The notes beneath the pieces were generated by a model that saw only the letters and a program-made list of their open reading frames with translations, was not told the DNA's origin and searched no databases. The translations under genes were made by a program, and so were the position numbers. Of a DNA stretch of 64,000 nt, positions 25,151 through 33,740 are shown piece after piece (position 1 is the stretch's first letter; the number at the start of each line of letters is the position of its first letter). Origin of the DNA: Kuafuiihalomonas sp964473255 (GTDB taxonomy: Bacteria > Myxococcota > Kuafuiibacteriia > Kuafuiibacteriales > Kuafuiibacteriaceae); contig CAYYOT010000004.1 of the NCBI GenBank assembly GCA_964473255.1, positions 62,001 to 126,000 on the forward strand, read 5' to 3'.

Positions 25151-27951
25151 GGCTGCACCTCCGCCACCGAGTCCGGCGGAGCTTCCGACCGGTCAGGGAT
25201 CTCGAGCAAGGGACCCTGCTGCGCCGGGGGGGCCAGCGGGACGGGCACGTCGACCGCAGCCGGTCGCTCGATCAAGGTGGGGATCGCACCCTGCTCCTCG
25301 AGCGCCTCCATGCATCGGGTCGAGTCTCGGGTGAACAGGCCGAGCTCCCGCGATTTCTGCGCGCAAGCCCGGTAGGCCTCGAGCCCGGCCTCCTGCGCCG
25401 GCGCGGCCATGGTCTGAATCTCGTCTTTGAACACGAAGCAGGCGTCCTCGTTGAGCCCCCGCGGGCAGGGAACCGACGTGAGCGCGGCAACGAAGTCCGT
25501 CCAGATACCGGCGATGCGATTGAGGGCGGCCAGCGTGCTGTCGGCCTGCTGGTACCGAGTGACGATGCGAGTGTAGCTCTGGATCAGCTCGTCCCGCGCC
25601 TTCGACTTCGCCGCAACGGATTTTTGAAAGGGCTTGGGGTTCCGAAGATTGGGACGGACGATCCTGGTCTTGATGAACCGCTGATACGGCTGTTCGAGAT
25701 CTTCGAGCGCATACAGAGCCACCCACTTACGACCCGCCTCGGGCACCTTGTCGCGGCCCGCCGCGCGGTAGCGGCGCTCCAACTCCCGGCGCAGCTTTGC
25801 TGCCGTCGACGTCTGCCGGAGCTTGCTTCGCAGGGCCGCTTCCCGACCGAGCGCATCCCAGAAACGAGAATCCTTGGGAAACTGTTTTCGGAACGACGCG
25901 TAGCGTTCCGCGGCTTCTCTGATACGGTCGCCACGCTCGAGGTCGACGGCGACCGTCCAGTAGAGGTCGGCCGTCTCGCCGGTCTTCGATCGACCGTACC
26001 GTTCGATGTAGTTGAGCCGCACTTCGGCCGCCGTCTTCACCCGGTTGACGCCGGCGTAGAAGACCGAAGCATTGTACATCGCGTCCTGCGCGCGCTCGTC
26101 CTCCGGGTAGTTTCGAGCGAAGGCGAGGAACGCGTCGGCAGCCAGGAGGAACTCGGTCCTCTCCTCGTGTTGTCGAGCGACGTAGTGAGCGACGTCGGCG
26201 CGGAGCGGCGAGTCCTCGAACTCGACGAGCAGCCGTTGGCGCAAGGCGCGGGCTCGCTCCTTTTGCCCAGCGCGGTCCCAGGCGAGCGAAGCGTTGAATA
26301 GCGCCTTGTCCGCATTGGGGCTGCGAGGATACTCGGCGTAGAAATCCTCGTAAGCTTGCGCGACCTGACGATCGGTGGCGGACCCGGCTGCAGCCTGTGC
26401 CTCCAGCGCCTGAACCAGCTTGAACTTCGCGAACTGGCCGAACCGAGCCAAATCCTTCGCTAGTCCGGGCCGACCGCGAACCAGCGCTTCGTTCGCACGA
26501 TAGGCGGAAGCCGTCGCATAGAGCGCGCCCCAGTCTTCGCGCAAATTGTGGATGTCCACCACGAGGTTCGCCGAGTATTCGGCCTGCTCGCTTCGTGGAG
26601 CTTCGTTCACGATCGACTCGAATCGCGGAAGCGCTTCGTCGAAGTGATTGTAGTCGTAGAGTATCTTGGCGGCGCGAAATCGAACCTTCTCCCGCTGCTC
26701 CGCCTTGTCCTCGGGGACGAACTGCACATACATCTGGCAGGCGTCGATGAGCCGCAGCATTTGTGGATGGATCTCGACGGGCTCGGTCCCCCCCTTGGGC
26801 GTTTCGATGTCGAGGTCGCGAAGATGCTCCTCGATGGCCAGGATCCGATCGTTGGCCGCGTCGACAACGTGCTTCCCTTCCGGCTCGGCCAAAACGGTCA
26901 TTCGGTAAGCGTTCGCCGCTTCGTCGAAACGCTCCAGCTTGTAATAGAGGTCGGCGAGCTGAAAGCGCATCTCGTACGAGGACTCAGCGTCGTCGAAGAC
27001 GGCCAGGTAGTCCTCGTACATGGTGAGCGCATGAGCGAACGTGCTCTTGGTCTTCGTCTTTCGAGCCTCTGCGTTCCAGACCTGGGCCAGACGACGAATC
27101 GTAGACTGGGCGAGGAGCTGAGCACTCTCGAAGGCGTCGGCCGCCTCCGGCGACTCCCCGGCCAACGCCTCGAGCTTCTGGTAGCTAGCCACCAGCTTCT
27201 TGCTCTCGGCGACGGTCGCCTTCTTGCTGCCCAGACGAGAGACGAGGTCGACGATGCGCGCCTGACGGTAGGTATTGCGCAGGTCGTCGGGGCGTCCCGC
27301 GATCAGCGTTCGGTAGAGTGCGGCAGACTCGGCGAAGTAGCCGCTCTCGAACCACAGACCGGCCAGCTGGTCGAGCAGCTTCCGACAGCGGTCGCTCGTG
27401 CAGTCATTCTCGCTGAGCAGGTCGGCGAACTCGAGCGGAGCGCGCCGCGGATTACCGACGTGCGCGTAGGTTCGCACGAAGTCCTTCTGCGCTTCCCGCC
27501 CTAGCGCGATCTTGTTCTCGCCGCTGAGCTCACTCGCCAGCTGCGAGTAGAAGACGGTCGCCTTGAACTTCTCCAAAGCCTTTTCCCATTCAGATAGATT
27601 GAAGTAGCACCAGCCCTGTTTGTAGAGCGCGAAGCCGTACACTCGGGAGCGACGATCCTTGGCTGCCTTCTGATAGCTGCGGAGCGCTCGATTGACGTCG
27701 TTGTTCTCGAAATAGAACTCGCCAAAACCGAGCCAGGCGTCGGACACCAAAGGGCTCTCCGGATACACGCGGATCAGGTCCGCATACACGTCGATCGCCT
27801 CCTGATACTGCTCCTGACTCCAATAGGCTTGGGCCAGAGCGAACAGGACCTCGGGCATGCGCGTATAGCCGGGATAGACCTCCCGAAGCTCGCGATACAT
27901 GGCCATCGCCGACTGAAGCCACTCTTGGTTTGCTCGCTCGGCGGCCTTCAT
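25147..27951 (-). CDS. gltD: GltD-like TPR protein, C-terminal part (after in-frame TAG)
   Basis: 934 residues of TPR/Sel1-like helical repeats, such as VLFALAQAYWSQEQYQEAIDVY and ALYKQGWCYFNLSEWEKAL, with a Pro-rich end. It has no signal peptide, odd for a periplasmic family. The reading frame continues upstream without a shift for six codons to a TAG, beyond which lies the 118-residue fragment with the signal peptide. GAGGAG touches the ATG directly, a poor spacing for a ribosome site, so independent initiation would be weak. Joined, the two parts give about 1060 residues, close to GltD/AgmU-size proteins. Either this is a nonsense-broken gene, a base-call error, or a gene needing readthrough or reinitiation. 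Confidence 0.75.
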   Translation of the reverse strand: MKAAERANQEWLQSAMAMYRELREVYPGYTRMPEVLFALAQAYWSQEQYQEAIDVYADLIRVYPESPLVSDAWLGFGEFYFENNDVNRALRSYQKAAKDRRSRVYGFALYKQGWCYFNLSEWEKALEKFKATVFYSQLASELSGENKIALGREAQKDFVRTYAHVGNPRRAPLEFADLLSENDCTSDRCRKLLDQLAGLWFESGYFAESAALYRTLIAGRPDDLRNTYRQARIVDLVSRLGSKKATVAESKKLVASYQKLEALAGESPEAADAFESAQLLAQSTIRRLAQVWNAEARKTKTKSTFAHALTMYEDYLAVFDDAESSYEMRFQLADLYYKLERFDEAANAYRMTVLAEPEGKHVVDAANDRILAIEEHLRDLDIETPKGGTEPVEIHPQMLRLIDACQMYVQFVPEDKAEQREKVRFRAAKILYDYNHFDEALPRFESIVNEAPRSEQAEYSANLVVDIHNLREDWGALYATASAYRANEALVRGRPGLAKDLARFGQFAKFKLVQALEAQAAAGSATDRQVAQAYEDFYAEYPRSPNADKALFNASLAWDRAGQKERARALRQRLLVEFEDSPLRADVAHYVARQHEERTEFLLAADAFLAFARNYPEDERAQDAMYNASVFYAGVNRVKTAAEVRLNYIERYGRSKTGETADLYWTVAVDLERGDRIREAAERYASFRKQFPKDSRFWDALGREAALRSKLRQTSTAAKLRRELERRYRAAGRDKVPEAGRKWVALYALEDLEQPYQRFIKTRIVRPNLRNPKPFQKSVAAKSKARDELIQSYTRIVTRYQQADSTLAALNRIAGIWTDFVAALTSVPCPRGLNEDACFVFKDEIQTMAAPAQEAGLEAYRACAQKSRELGLFTRDSTRCMEALEEQGAIPTLIERPAAVDVPVPLAPPAQQGPLLEIPDRSEAPPDSVAEVQP

Positions 27952-27969
27952 CTCCTCGGTCGCTCGCGC

Positions 27970-28326
27970 CTACCCGGCTTCGTCTTCGGCGGCCACCCGG
28001 CGCTCGTCAGCCTCCTGAGCGCGAAAGAAGTAGAACCCGGCCTTTTCGTAATAGAGCTCACCGAGTCGAAACTTGATATCGGGAATCTCGGCCTCGTCGG
28101 CGCCAAGTTCGAGGAGTCGCAGCAGACCCGCGATCTGGTCGTCCCGCTTGGCCGCAGCCTGAAGTTCGACGCCCTTTCGAAACCGATCGTACGACAGCGT
28201 CGGCGCCGAGGTGTCATCCTTGATCTTCTTGGGTCGGACTCGCGTCTTGCCCTCGGCGATCGCGCCCCCGAGCAGCAGGAGCGATACGGCCCAGGTTCCG
28301 GCCCGGCGGCGGCGGCGGCATCGCAT
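27970..28326 (-). CDS. gltD: GltD-like protein, N-terminal part ending at in-frame TAG
   Basis: 118 residues. An Arg-rich signal peptide (MRCRRRRRAGTWAVSLLLLGGAIAEG) is followed by a first helical repeat (FRLGELYYEKAGFYFFRAQ) that breaks off at TAG (27970-27972) in the middle of an acidic/Ala coiled stretch. The next codons in the same frame read ARATEE and lead straight into the ATG of the following part, so the two pieces were clearly one gene. A single base change (GAG or CAG to TAG) would explain it. The ATG is one base after the stop of the GltC-like gene, so the operon structure is intact. Confidence 0.75.
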   Translation of the reverse strand: MRCRRRRRAGTWAVSLLLLGGAIAEGKTRVRPKKIKDDTSAPTLSYDRFRKGVELQAAAKRDDQIAGLLRLLELGADEAEIPDIKFRLGELYYEKAGFYFFRAQEADERRVAAEDEAG

Positions 28327-28327
28327 G

Positions 28328-30214
28328 TCAGCGGCAGGAGCGGGCGAGCGTCAGCTCATACGTGCCGAGCTCGTCGCGCCAGTACTCCCCTTCAAAGGGC
28401 CAAACCAGCTTCTCGTCATCGGTCCACGCTACGTAGGTTCGTTCGGTCTGCTTGGGCCTGGACTGAACGGCGCGAAGCTGGGACTCGATCCGCTCCTGCT
28501 CGGAGCGCGCCGTCTCGATGTCGATTCGAACCGCTTGCTGGATCAGAGACCGAATGTTTTCCCGCTCCTGGATTAGGCGGCGCTCCACGGCGAGACCCGC
28601 TTCGGCAGAAAGTCCATCGAGTTTCCGAGTGAGCGCAGCGTCCAGTTCGCCGGCGAGCCGCGTATCGAACCCCAAGTCGGGGATCCGAGACCGCTCGGAG
28701 AGTACTTCGTCGCGAGAACGGTCCAGGCGAGCCAAGTCGGGGTCGGCCAGCGCAAGCTCGAGAATTCTGCTCAAGAGCACGGGGTCACCGCTCTCGGCCT
28801 CCATCAGGTCGTCGTTCTTCAGTCCGTCGAGGATGGAGAGGTATTGTTCGGAGGTTTCGTTGTCTTGCGTCAAACGGCGGAGCTCCTCCAAAAGCGGTTC
28901 GTAGCGCTGCATGAACGCCGCCAGTATGGCCTTGGCCTCGGCATAGCGGCAGTTCTCATAGTAGATGACCGCCTCCAGAACACGAGATTCGGGAAAATAC
29001 GAGTCGGCGAAAAACGGGGCATGGAGCGTCAGGAGGTTGCCCAGCGCCTTCTCGTAGTTGCCCAAGCGGAACTGTGCCCAGCTCTCTTCAAAGAGCGCCG
29101 CCAGCCAGTCCGCCGAGTCCCGACTGACCTTGTTGTAGTAGAAGATCGAGAACGTGGGCTGTGAGGCCCCAAAGTGGGTTCGCGCCAGCTGGAAAAAGGC
29201 GAGCTCTCGGAGTCGGGCATTCGGATGGGGCTGGTCGGGCCGCGTGAGGCGTACCACGTCCTTGAAGGCCTTCAGCGCCTCGTTCTCTTTGCGGTCGTGA
29301 AACAGAACCACCGCTTCGATGAACTTCGCTCGACCGCCGTACTCTGAGTCGGGGTTCACGCGCAGGGCATACTCGCGGGCCTGCTGGAGGTGAGAGGAGA
29401 CGGTGAAGGCACCCGAGGGCGGAGTAGCCCCGAAGACGTCGACTTCCAGCTCGATGCCCCCCTCTTCCTTTCCCGCACCGGTCGCGTCGCCGGAACCGAA
29501 CAGGTCCGTACCCACTGAAATCCCGTCGGACCCGGACTTCGTCTCGTTACCGGTGGTGGTTTCACCGGTTCCGAACAAGTCGCCTCCGACGGAGATCCCG
29601 CCGCCACTGCTCTTCGAGGCGTCAGCGTCGTCGGACCCGAACAGGTCGCCGCTGACGCTGAGTCCCTCGCCCTTCTTCTGCGTGAGCATCGGGCGCTGAG
29701 CCTCGCGCTCCATGCGCAGTCCGGAATTTGCGTGGTACCGCGCGAGGCGGAACAGGAACTCGTCGCGGTACTCGGAGGGGAAATCGGTCGAGCCGAACTT
29801 CACCAGAGTCTCGCTTACCGACGCGTCGTCGACCATCTTTCGGCCGATGAACAGACACCATTCGAGAGCCGCCTGGTAGTATCGACCGTCCGGCCCAAGT
29901 TCGAGCACCCGAGCGAAAGCATCGAGCGCGCCGTGATACAGCTCGAGCCGATACAGACTCTTGCCCAGCAGGTAAGTCGCCTCGTCCTGGAGCTCCGGTT
30001 CGGTCGCGGACGTTTCCTGTTCGAAGAAGAGTCCTGCCGCCTGCACGTACTCCCGTCGCTCCATGAGGGCCTTGCCTTGCTCGATGGCCGCGCGGGCCGG
30101 GTCGCCCTGCTCGGCGGCAACTTGCCCCAGGCCCGTCGAGCCGGCGTCGTCTTGGCCTGTCGCAGTCAGCGGGACGGCGACCAACACAGCTAGGAGTCGC
30201 ATCGAAACCCTCAT
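28328..30214 (-). CDS. gltC: GltC-like periplasmic TPR protein
   Basis: 628 residues. A signal peptide (MRLLAVLVAVPLTATG) is followed by TPR-like repeats at both ends (AIEQGKALMERREYVQA; ATYLLGKSLYRLELYHGAL; AFFQLARTHFG; YNKVSRDSADWLAALFEESWAQFRLGNYEKAL), and a helical C-terminal region from about 430. Between residues about 184 and 263 lies a linker with four G(I/L)SV-x-x-DLFG repeats. In M. xanthus, GltC is a periplasmic TPR protein encoded with the outer-membrane barrels GltA/B. Here it lies 4 bases after an outer-membrane barrel gene and just before the GltD-like gene, which supports the call. Confidence 0.75.
   Translation of the reverse strand: MRVSMRLLAVLVAVPLTATGQDDAGSTGLGQVAAEQGDPARAAIEQGKALMERREYVQAAGLFFEQETSATEPELQDEATYLLGKSLYRLELYHGALDAFARVLELGPDGRYYQAALEWCLFIGRKMVDDASVSETLVKFGSTDFPSEYRDEFLFRLARYHANSGLRMEREAQRPMLTQKKGEGLSVSGDLFGSDDADASKSSGGGISVGGDLFGTGETTTGNETKSGSDGISVGTDLFGSGDATGAGKEEGGIELEVDVFGATPPSGAFTVSSHLQQAREYALRVNPDSEYGGRAKFIEAVVLFHDRKENEALKAFKDVVRLTRPDQPHPNARLRELAFFQLARTHFGASQPTFSIFYYNKVSRDSADWLAALFEESWAQFRLGNYEKALGNLLTLHAPFFADSYFPESRVLEAVIYYENCRYAEAKAILAAFMQRYEPLLEELRRLTQDNETSEQYLSILDGLKNDDLMEAESGDPVLLSRILELALADPDLARLDRSRDEVLSERSRIPDLGFDTRLAGELDAALTRKLDGLSAEAGLAVERRLIQERENIRSLIQQAVRIDIETARSEQERIESQLRAVQSRPKQTERTYVAWTDDEKLVWPFEGEYWRDELGTYELTLARSCR
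29426..29665 (-). repeat. Four-copy DLFG repeat region within the GltC-like gene
   Basis: Encodes four imperfect units: GLSVSGDLFGSDD, GISVGGDLFGTGE, GISVGTDLFGSGD and GIELEVDVFGATP. They are separated by 9-18 residues rich in Ser, Thr, Gly and acids. The hydrophobic motif is kept while the spacers drift, which suggests a repeated docking peptide rather than mere low complexity. Confidence 0.8.
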
Positions 30215-30218
30215 CGCA

Positions 30219-30947
30219 TCACTCGTAGTCGTACTCGAATTTGGGAGGCAGGAAGAACGAAACCATCAAACCGAAGAAGCCCGGAGTTCGAAGCTCCGAG
30301 TCTCCGTTGCGCTCCTCCACGAAGAAGTAGTTTCGATACTCGATACGGACGGCTAGCCACTTCAGGGCGAAGAAGCGCATGCCAATGCCGAGGTTACCCG
30401 CGCCGTGAAGTCCGACGTCCGTACCCACGAGACCACCTCCGGCCGCGATGTAGGTGTCGAAGTGAAGAATGGCATCACCGAACAGTGACATCTTTCCGTA
30501 GATCGGTGCCCACAAGAGGTCGAAGTCGACCAGGTAGTCGAGCTCGTACTGTTCGGTCAGCAGTGCGTCGGTCTCCTCCCGCACGAAACGGACGACATCT
30601 GTTTCCTCTTGAACGACCACACCCACGCCGCGGGCCTCGAGCGCGAGACCGTCGGTGATGTGGTACGCGAGCGAGCCGCCCAGCGTCAGCTGACGGAAGA
30701 ATGCGTCGTTGAGATTCAGCCCCACGAATGGAGTGACGTCGAATCGGCGACGCTTCAGAAACACCTTCTGTTGCACGGATTTGATGCGATCCGACAGCTT
30801 TTGCTCGTCCTCTTCGGCAGCCTCTTTGGTGACTTCTTCTTCCGCCGAAGTCTCGTCGTCAGACACTTGGGCTCGCGTCTCGGACGGCCACGGCCCCGAG
30901 AGGAGGAAAAACAAGGCCAGGCCGGCCCGGGCAAAGTGTCGACTCAT
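30219..30947 (-). CDS. Outer-membrane beta-barrel protein (GltA/GltB-like)
   Basis: 242 residues from the ATG giving MSRHFARAGLALFF, a good signal peptide; GTG or ATG up to 13 codons earlier are open. After the signal is an acidic segment with many Glu (about 28-52), then alternating hydrophobic/polar strands with aromatic girdle residues (FDVTPFVGLNLNDAFF, GGSLAYHITDGLALEARG, WAPIYGKMSLFG). The end, PPKFEYDYE, has aromatic residues typical of a final barrel strand. Position directly before the GltC-like gene, as for gltA/gltB, suggests the outer-membrane part of the Glt machine. Which of the two it matches cannot be decided. Confidence 0.75.
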   Translation of the reverse strand: MSRHFARAGLALFFLLSGPWPSETRAQVSDDETSAEEEVTKEAAEEDEQKLSDRIKSVQQKVFLKRRRFDVTPFVGLNLNDAFFRQLTLGGSLAYHITDGLALEARGVGVVVQEETDVVRFVREETDALLTEQYELDYLVDFDLLWAPIYGKMSLFGDAILHFDTYIAAGGGLVGTDVGLHGAGNLGIGMRFFALKWLAVRIEYRNYFFVEERNGDSELRTPGFFGLMVSFFLPPKFEYDYE

Positions 30948-31065
30948 GAGCTGACGCGGGGATGCTACGCCCATCCCGGAACCCACTTCAAATCTTGTCC
31001 CATCGCAAGGGGCGGACCCTCGCTTAACTTAAGTCGGGAGCCGCTCCGTGCTACGTCGGAGTCTC

Positions 31066-31434
31066 ATGAGAGCACTCCTTGCCCTCGGATGCGTGGCCTT
31101 CGCCTTTGCGGCCTGCTCGGAGTCGGACGTCGGCCGGTGCTGTGAGGTCTTGATCCAGAACGGCGAAGACCTGCTGCCCGTTTCCGAGGAGATCTCGCCG
31201 GGGAAGTTCATCAACGACGTCTCGCGCGACCCCGCATTCGACTGTGAGAGCCTGACGTGCGTGGCGTTCTTGGGATCCGAGGCCTACTGCACCGCGGCGT
31301 GCAGCAGCGACGAGGACTGCCCGGGAGGCTTCGTTTGCGTCTCGGTGCTGCAGAGCGACCCTCCGCCCGGAAGCTCGATCACCGCGGAGGACATGTTCTG
31401 CGTCCGGGACGAGTTTCGCGCGAGCTGCGATTAG
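31066..31434 (+). CDS. Cys-rich lipoprotein
   Basis: 122 residues, family not recognised. A lipoprotein signal ends in FAAC (C17). The mature part has twelve further Cys or so, including CC near residue 25 and CTAACSSDEDCPGGFVC, a disulfide-knot-like pattern frequent in myxobacterial surface proteins. CGGAG five bases before the ATG at 31066 supports this start over an upstream GTG. It is divergent from the Glt cluster with a 118-base gap that must hold promoters for both. Confidence 0.78.
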   Translation: MRALLALGCVAFAFAACSESDVGRCCEVLIQNGEDLLPVSEEISPGKFINDVSRDPAFDCESLTCVAFLGSEAYCTAACSSDEDCPGGFVCVSVLQSDPPPGSSITAEDMFCVRDEFRASCD

Positions 31435-31460
31435 CGCAAGCCACGAAAACGCTTGGACAT

Positions 31461-31886
31461 TCAGCGCGGGGGGATCGTTCGAGCGACCTGGTCGCGAAGG
31501 TCGACGTTGCCCTTACCCGCAGCGCTGCACACGTCGGCCGGTCGACTGCATTCCATGTAGGAGCCGAGGAACATCTTGCAGCCCTGCGGGTCGAGGCGCG
31601 CCAAGATCCGGACCCCGATGGTCGCGGCCTCCACCCGGGCTTCGGCCTTTTGACCCTCGGCCTCCAAACGACACGCCGGACTGAAGGCCTGCAACCAGGC
31701 CTGCACAGCGAGCTCCTCTCCGTCGAGGTCCTCGGGTACCGATCCGTCGGGAGCCGCCCGGCGGTTCGTCGTCAGATAGCTTCGCACGGCCCGGCTCCAA
31801 GCCGACTGACAGTCCGCTTCGCTTCGCGCCTGGGCTACGCCCATGGACGAGATGAGGACCAACAGCGCGAGCCCCGACCGCAGCAT
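31461..31886 (-). CDS. Small exported protein of unknown function
   Basis: 141 residues. A clear signal peptide (MLRSGLALLVLISSMGVAQA) is followed by a mostly helical domain with five Cys, among them DCQSAW, SPACRLEAEGQKAEA and the region SYMECSRPADVC. No known family is recognised. It converges on the Cys-rich lipoprotein gene with 26 bases between the stops. Confidence 0.7.
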   Translation of the reverse strand: MLRSGLALLVLISSMGVAQARSEADCQSAWSRAVRSYLTTNRRAAPDGSVPEDLDGEELAVQAWLQAFSPACRLEAEGQKAEARVEAATIGVRILARLDPQGCKMFLGSYMECSRPADVCSAAGKGNVDLRDQVARTIPPR

Positions 31887-31951
31887 GAGCTACGTGTTAC
31901 CCTTCATCGGAGAGGGCTTCAAGAAGTTGGCCCTTAGGCACAACGGGCTCA

Positions 31952-32869
31952 TCACGGTCCATCGACGGAGCGGACGGTGCCCAGCAGGTCTTTTTCGGGG
32001 ACGAAGCCGAGTTCTCGGCGGGCCGCCGAGCCGTCGACGATACAGTGGTACTGGATATGCCGGAGCTCTGCCGTGGGAAAGCCGGTCATGCCGAGACGAA
32101 AGCCCCCGGCCAAAAGTGACTTGGCGAGCGGCCCCGGGAGGCTTCGGGGTCGTCGCCCCAAGACCTCCAAGATACGTGAAAGTGGCGCCTCCCCCGGTCC
32201 TACGACGTTGAACACCCCGCGAGCGTCGGTCTGCACCGCGCGGACGAGAACGCGAACGACGTCCTCTTCGTGGATCAGCTGAACCATGGGATCGAAGCCC
32301 ATGATCGTCCACGGACGCTCCAGCCGCAGGTAGAGTGTAGGGGCATTCCTTACGCGCGGTCCGACGATGTGAACCGGCCGGAGCAGGACGGTTCCGATCT
32401 GTGGCTGTCGGTAGAAGAAGCTCTGGACGATGTTGTCGACGGCGACCAGGTCTCGCACGTCGGCATCGTGCTCGGCGCCGAGGAGCGGAGCGTCCTCGGT
32501 CAGAAACTGTGAGTTGTCGGGGTCCGGCCCATAGATGTTCGCGCTGGACAGCATCACGAATCGGCCGACTCCATAGCGAGCGGCCAGCTCGAGGAGCCGC
32601 TGTGTCCCGATCACGTTGTACCGATACTGTCGAACGCGATTCCGCGGGTCGTGCTTGATGCCCAGATGGACGACGGCATCGATTCGACGCTGACGGAAGA
32701 CTTCCTCCATGGAGCGCCAGCGCAGGTCACCCTGAATATGGGTCACGTCCTTGGGTAGCCCGTGGATGCTCCGACGATCGACGGCGATCACGTCATGGTC
32801 GCGGTGGAGTTGCTGGACCAGCAACCGGCCCAGGTTCCCGGCAGCTCCGGTCGTCAAGACGACGCTCAC
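31952..32869 (-). CDS. Atypical extended SDR (NAD-dependent epimerase/dehydratase-like)
   Basis: 305 residues, GTG start overlapping the acyltransferase stop (GTGA). The nucleotide motif TGAAGNLGRLL lies at residues 7-17. HLGIKHD, MLSSANIYGP, LLRPVHIVGP and a C-terminal FNVVGPGEAPLSRIL are typical of extended SDRs. The catalytic Tyr-x-x-x-Lys is not present: the expected place reads RDLVAVDNIVQSFF. It is probably not a normal epimerase and may be a reductase variant or a binding protein for its acyltransferase partner. Pairs of such an SDR with a PlsC-like enzyme recur in myxobacteria and actinobacteria. Confidence 0.83.
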   Translation of the reverse strand: MSVVLTTGAAGNLGRLLVQQLHRDHDVIAVDRRSIHGLPKDVTHIQGDLRWRSMEEVFRQRRIDAVVHLGIKHDPRNRVRQYRYNVIGTQRLLELAARYGVGRFVMLSSANIYGPDPDNSQFLTEDAPLLGAEHDADVRDLVAVDNIVQSFFYRQPQIGTVLLRPVHIVGPRVRNAPTLYLRLERPWTIMGFDPMVQLIHEEDVVRVLVRAVQTDARGVFNVVGPGEAPLSRILEVLGRRPRSLPGPLAKSLLAGGFRLGMTGFPTAELRHIQYHCIVDGSAARRELGFVPEKDLLGTVRSVDGP

Positions 32870-33708
32870 CGGAAGATCCCCTGGCGCTCGACGAGTCCGC
32901 GGTCGAGAAGGCTCGCGATCCGGTCGCGGACCACGTCGATCTTCGTACGGATCACCTGGTCGTCTTCGTTGCCCTCACCCTCGAACCGAAGCGGCTCCCC
33001 GAAGTAGATGCGGTACCGCGTGGGCAGCGGCAACAAGCCGAGCGGGCCGAACCAGGGGAACGTGGGGGTAATCGGAAACGCGGGTGCCCCCACCATCCGG
33101 CCGATCCCCTCGAGGTTGGCGAGACTGGGGGCCTGCTCCTCGGCCCCCACCACCGCGACGGGAACGATGGGTGCGCCAGCCTGAAGCGCGAGGCGCATGA
33201 ATCCCGACCCGAATCGAGCCAGCTGGTAGCGCCTCGAGAAGGGCTTCGATAGGCCCCGGACGCCCTCGGGAAAGACGAGGATGGCCTCCTCGTTACGCAG
33301 GAGGCGCAGGCAGTTCTCGGGCGTCCCCACGACTTGGCCAAGCCGCGCCATGAGAACCGAAACGAAGGGCAGCCGCGGGACCCAGCGCTCGATCATGGAG
33401 CGCGGGACCCGCGGCGGGTCGCGCTCCATGAGCATGGCGCCGGCGATCATCAGTCCGTCGAAGGGGAGCTGGCCCGAATGGTTCGAGCAGAGCAGAACCC
33501 GCCCCTCGGGGACGTTCTCGATCCCTTCGGTGAGCACGCGAAAGTACCGCGTGTAGAGCCAACCCACCCAGCGGGCGGCCCTGCGGATCGCCTCCGGGTC
33601 GTAGCCGAAGGGATCCACGCCGAACGGTCCCACGTCGGTCGAGAGCTTTCGCAGGCGACCGATCGCTTCCTCTACGTCCACCGGGGGCGAGCGGTCCTTG
33701 GCAGCCAT
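32866..33708 (-). CDS. PlsC-family 1-acylglycerol-3-phosphate acyltransferase-like
   Basis: 280 residues. The acyltransferase block I reads CSNHSGQLPFDG (a longer spacing than the classical NHxxxxD, common in this subfamily), block II has PRSMIERWVPRLPF, block III is VFPEGVRG, and IVPVAVVGAEEQAP follows. It transfers an acyl chain to a lysophospholipid or another hydroxyl at the inner membrane. First gene of a two-gene unit with the atypical SDR. Divergent from the sigma-54 activator with only 32 bases between the starts. Confidence 0.88.
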   Translation of the reverse strand: MAAKDRSPPVDVEEAIGRLRKLSTDVGPFGVDPFGYDPEAIRRAARWVGWLYTRYFRVLTEGIENVPEGRVLLCSNHSGQLPFDGLMIAGAMLMERDPPRVPRSMIERWVPRLPFVSVLMARLGQVVGTPENCLRLLRNEEAILVFPEGVRGLSKPFSRRYQLARFGSGFMRLALQAGAPIVPVAVVGAEEQAPSLANLEGIGRMVGAPAFPITPTFPWFGPLGLLPLPTRYRIYFGEPLRFEGEGNEDDQVIRTKIDVVRDRIASLLDRGLVERQGIFR

Positions 33709-33740
33709 GGACGAGGACTGTAATCGCGACCGAGGCCGGT

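Noticed and set aside
28328..30214. FHA or kinase target role for the GltC repeats
   Set aside because: The region is predicted to be periplasmic after a signal peptide, so cytoplasmic FHA or kinase contact is unlikely.
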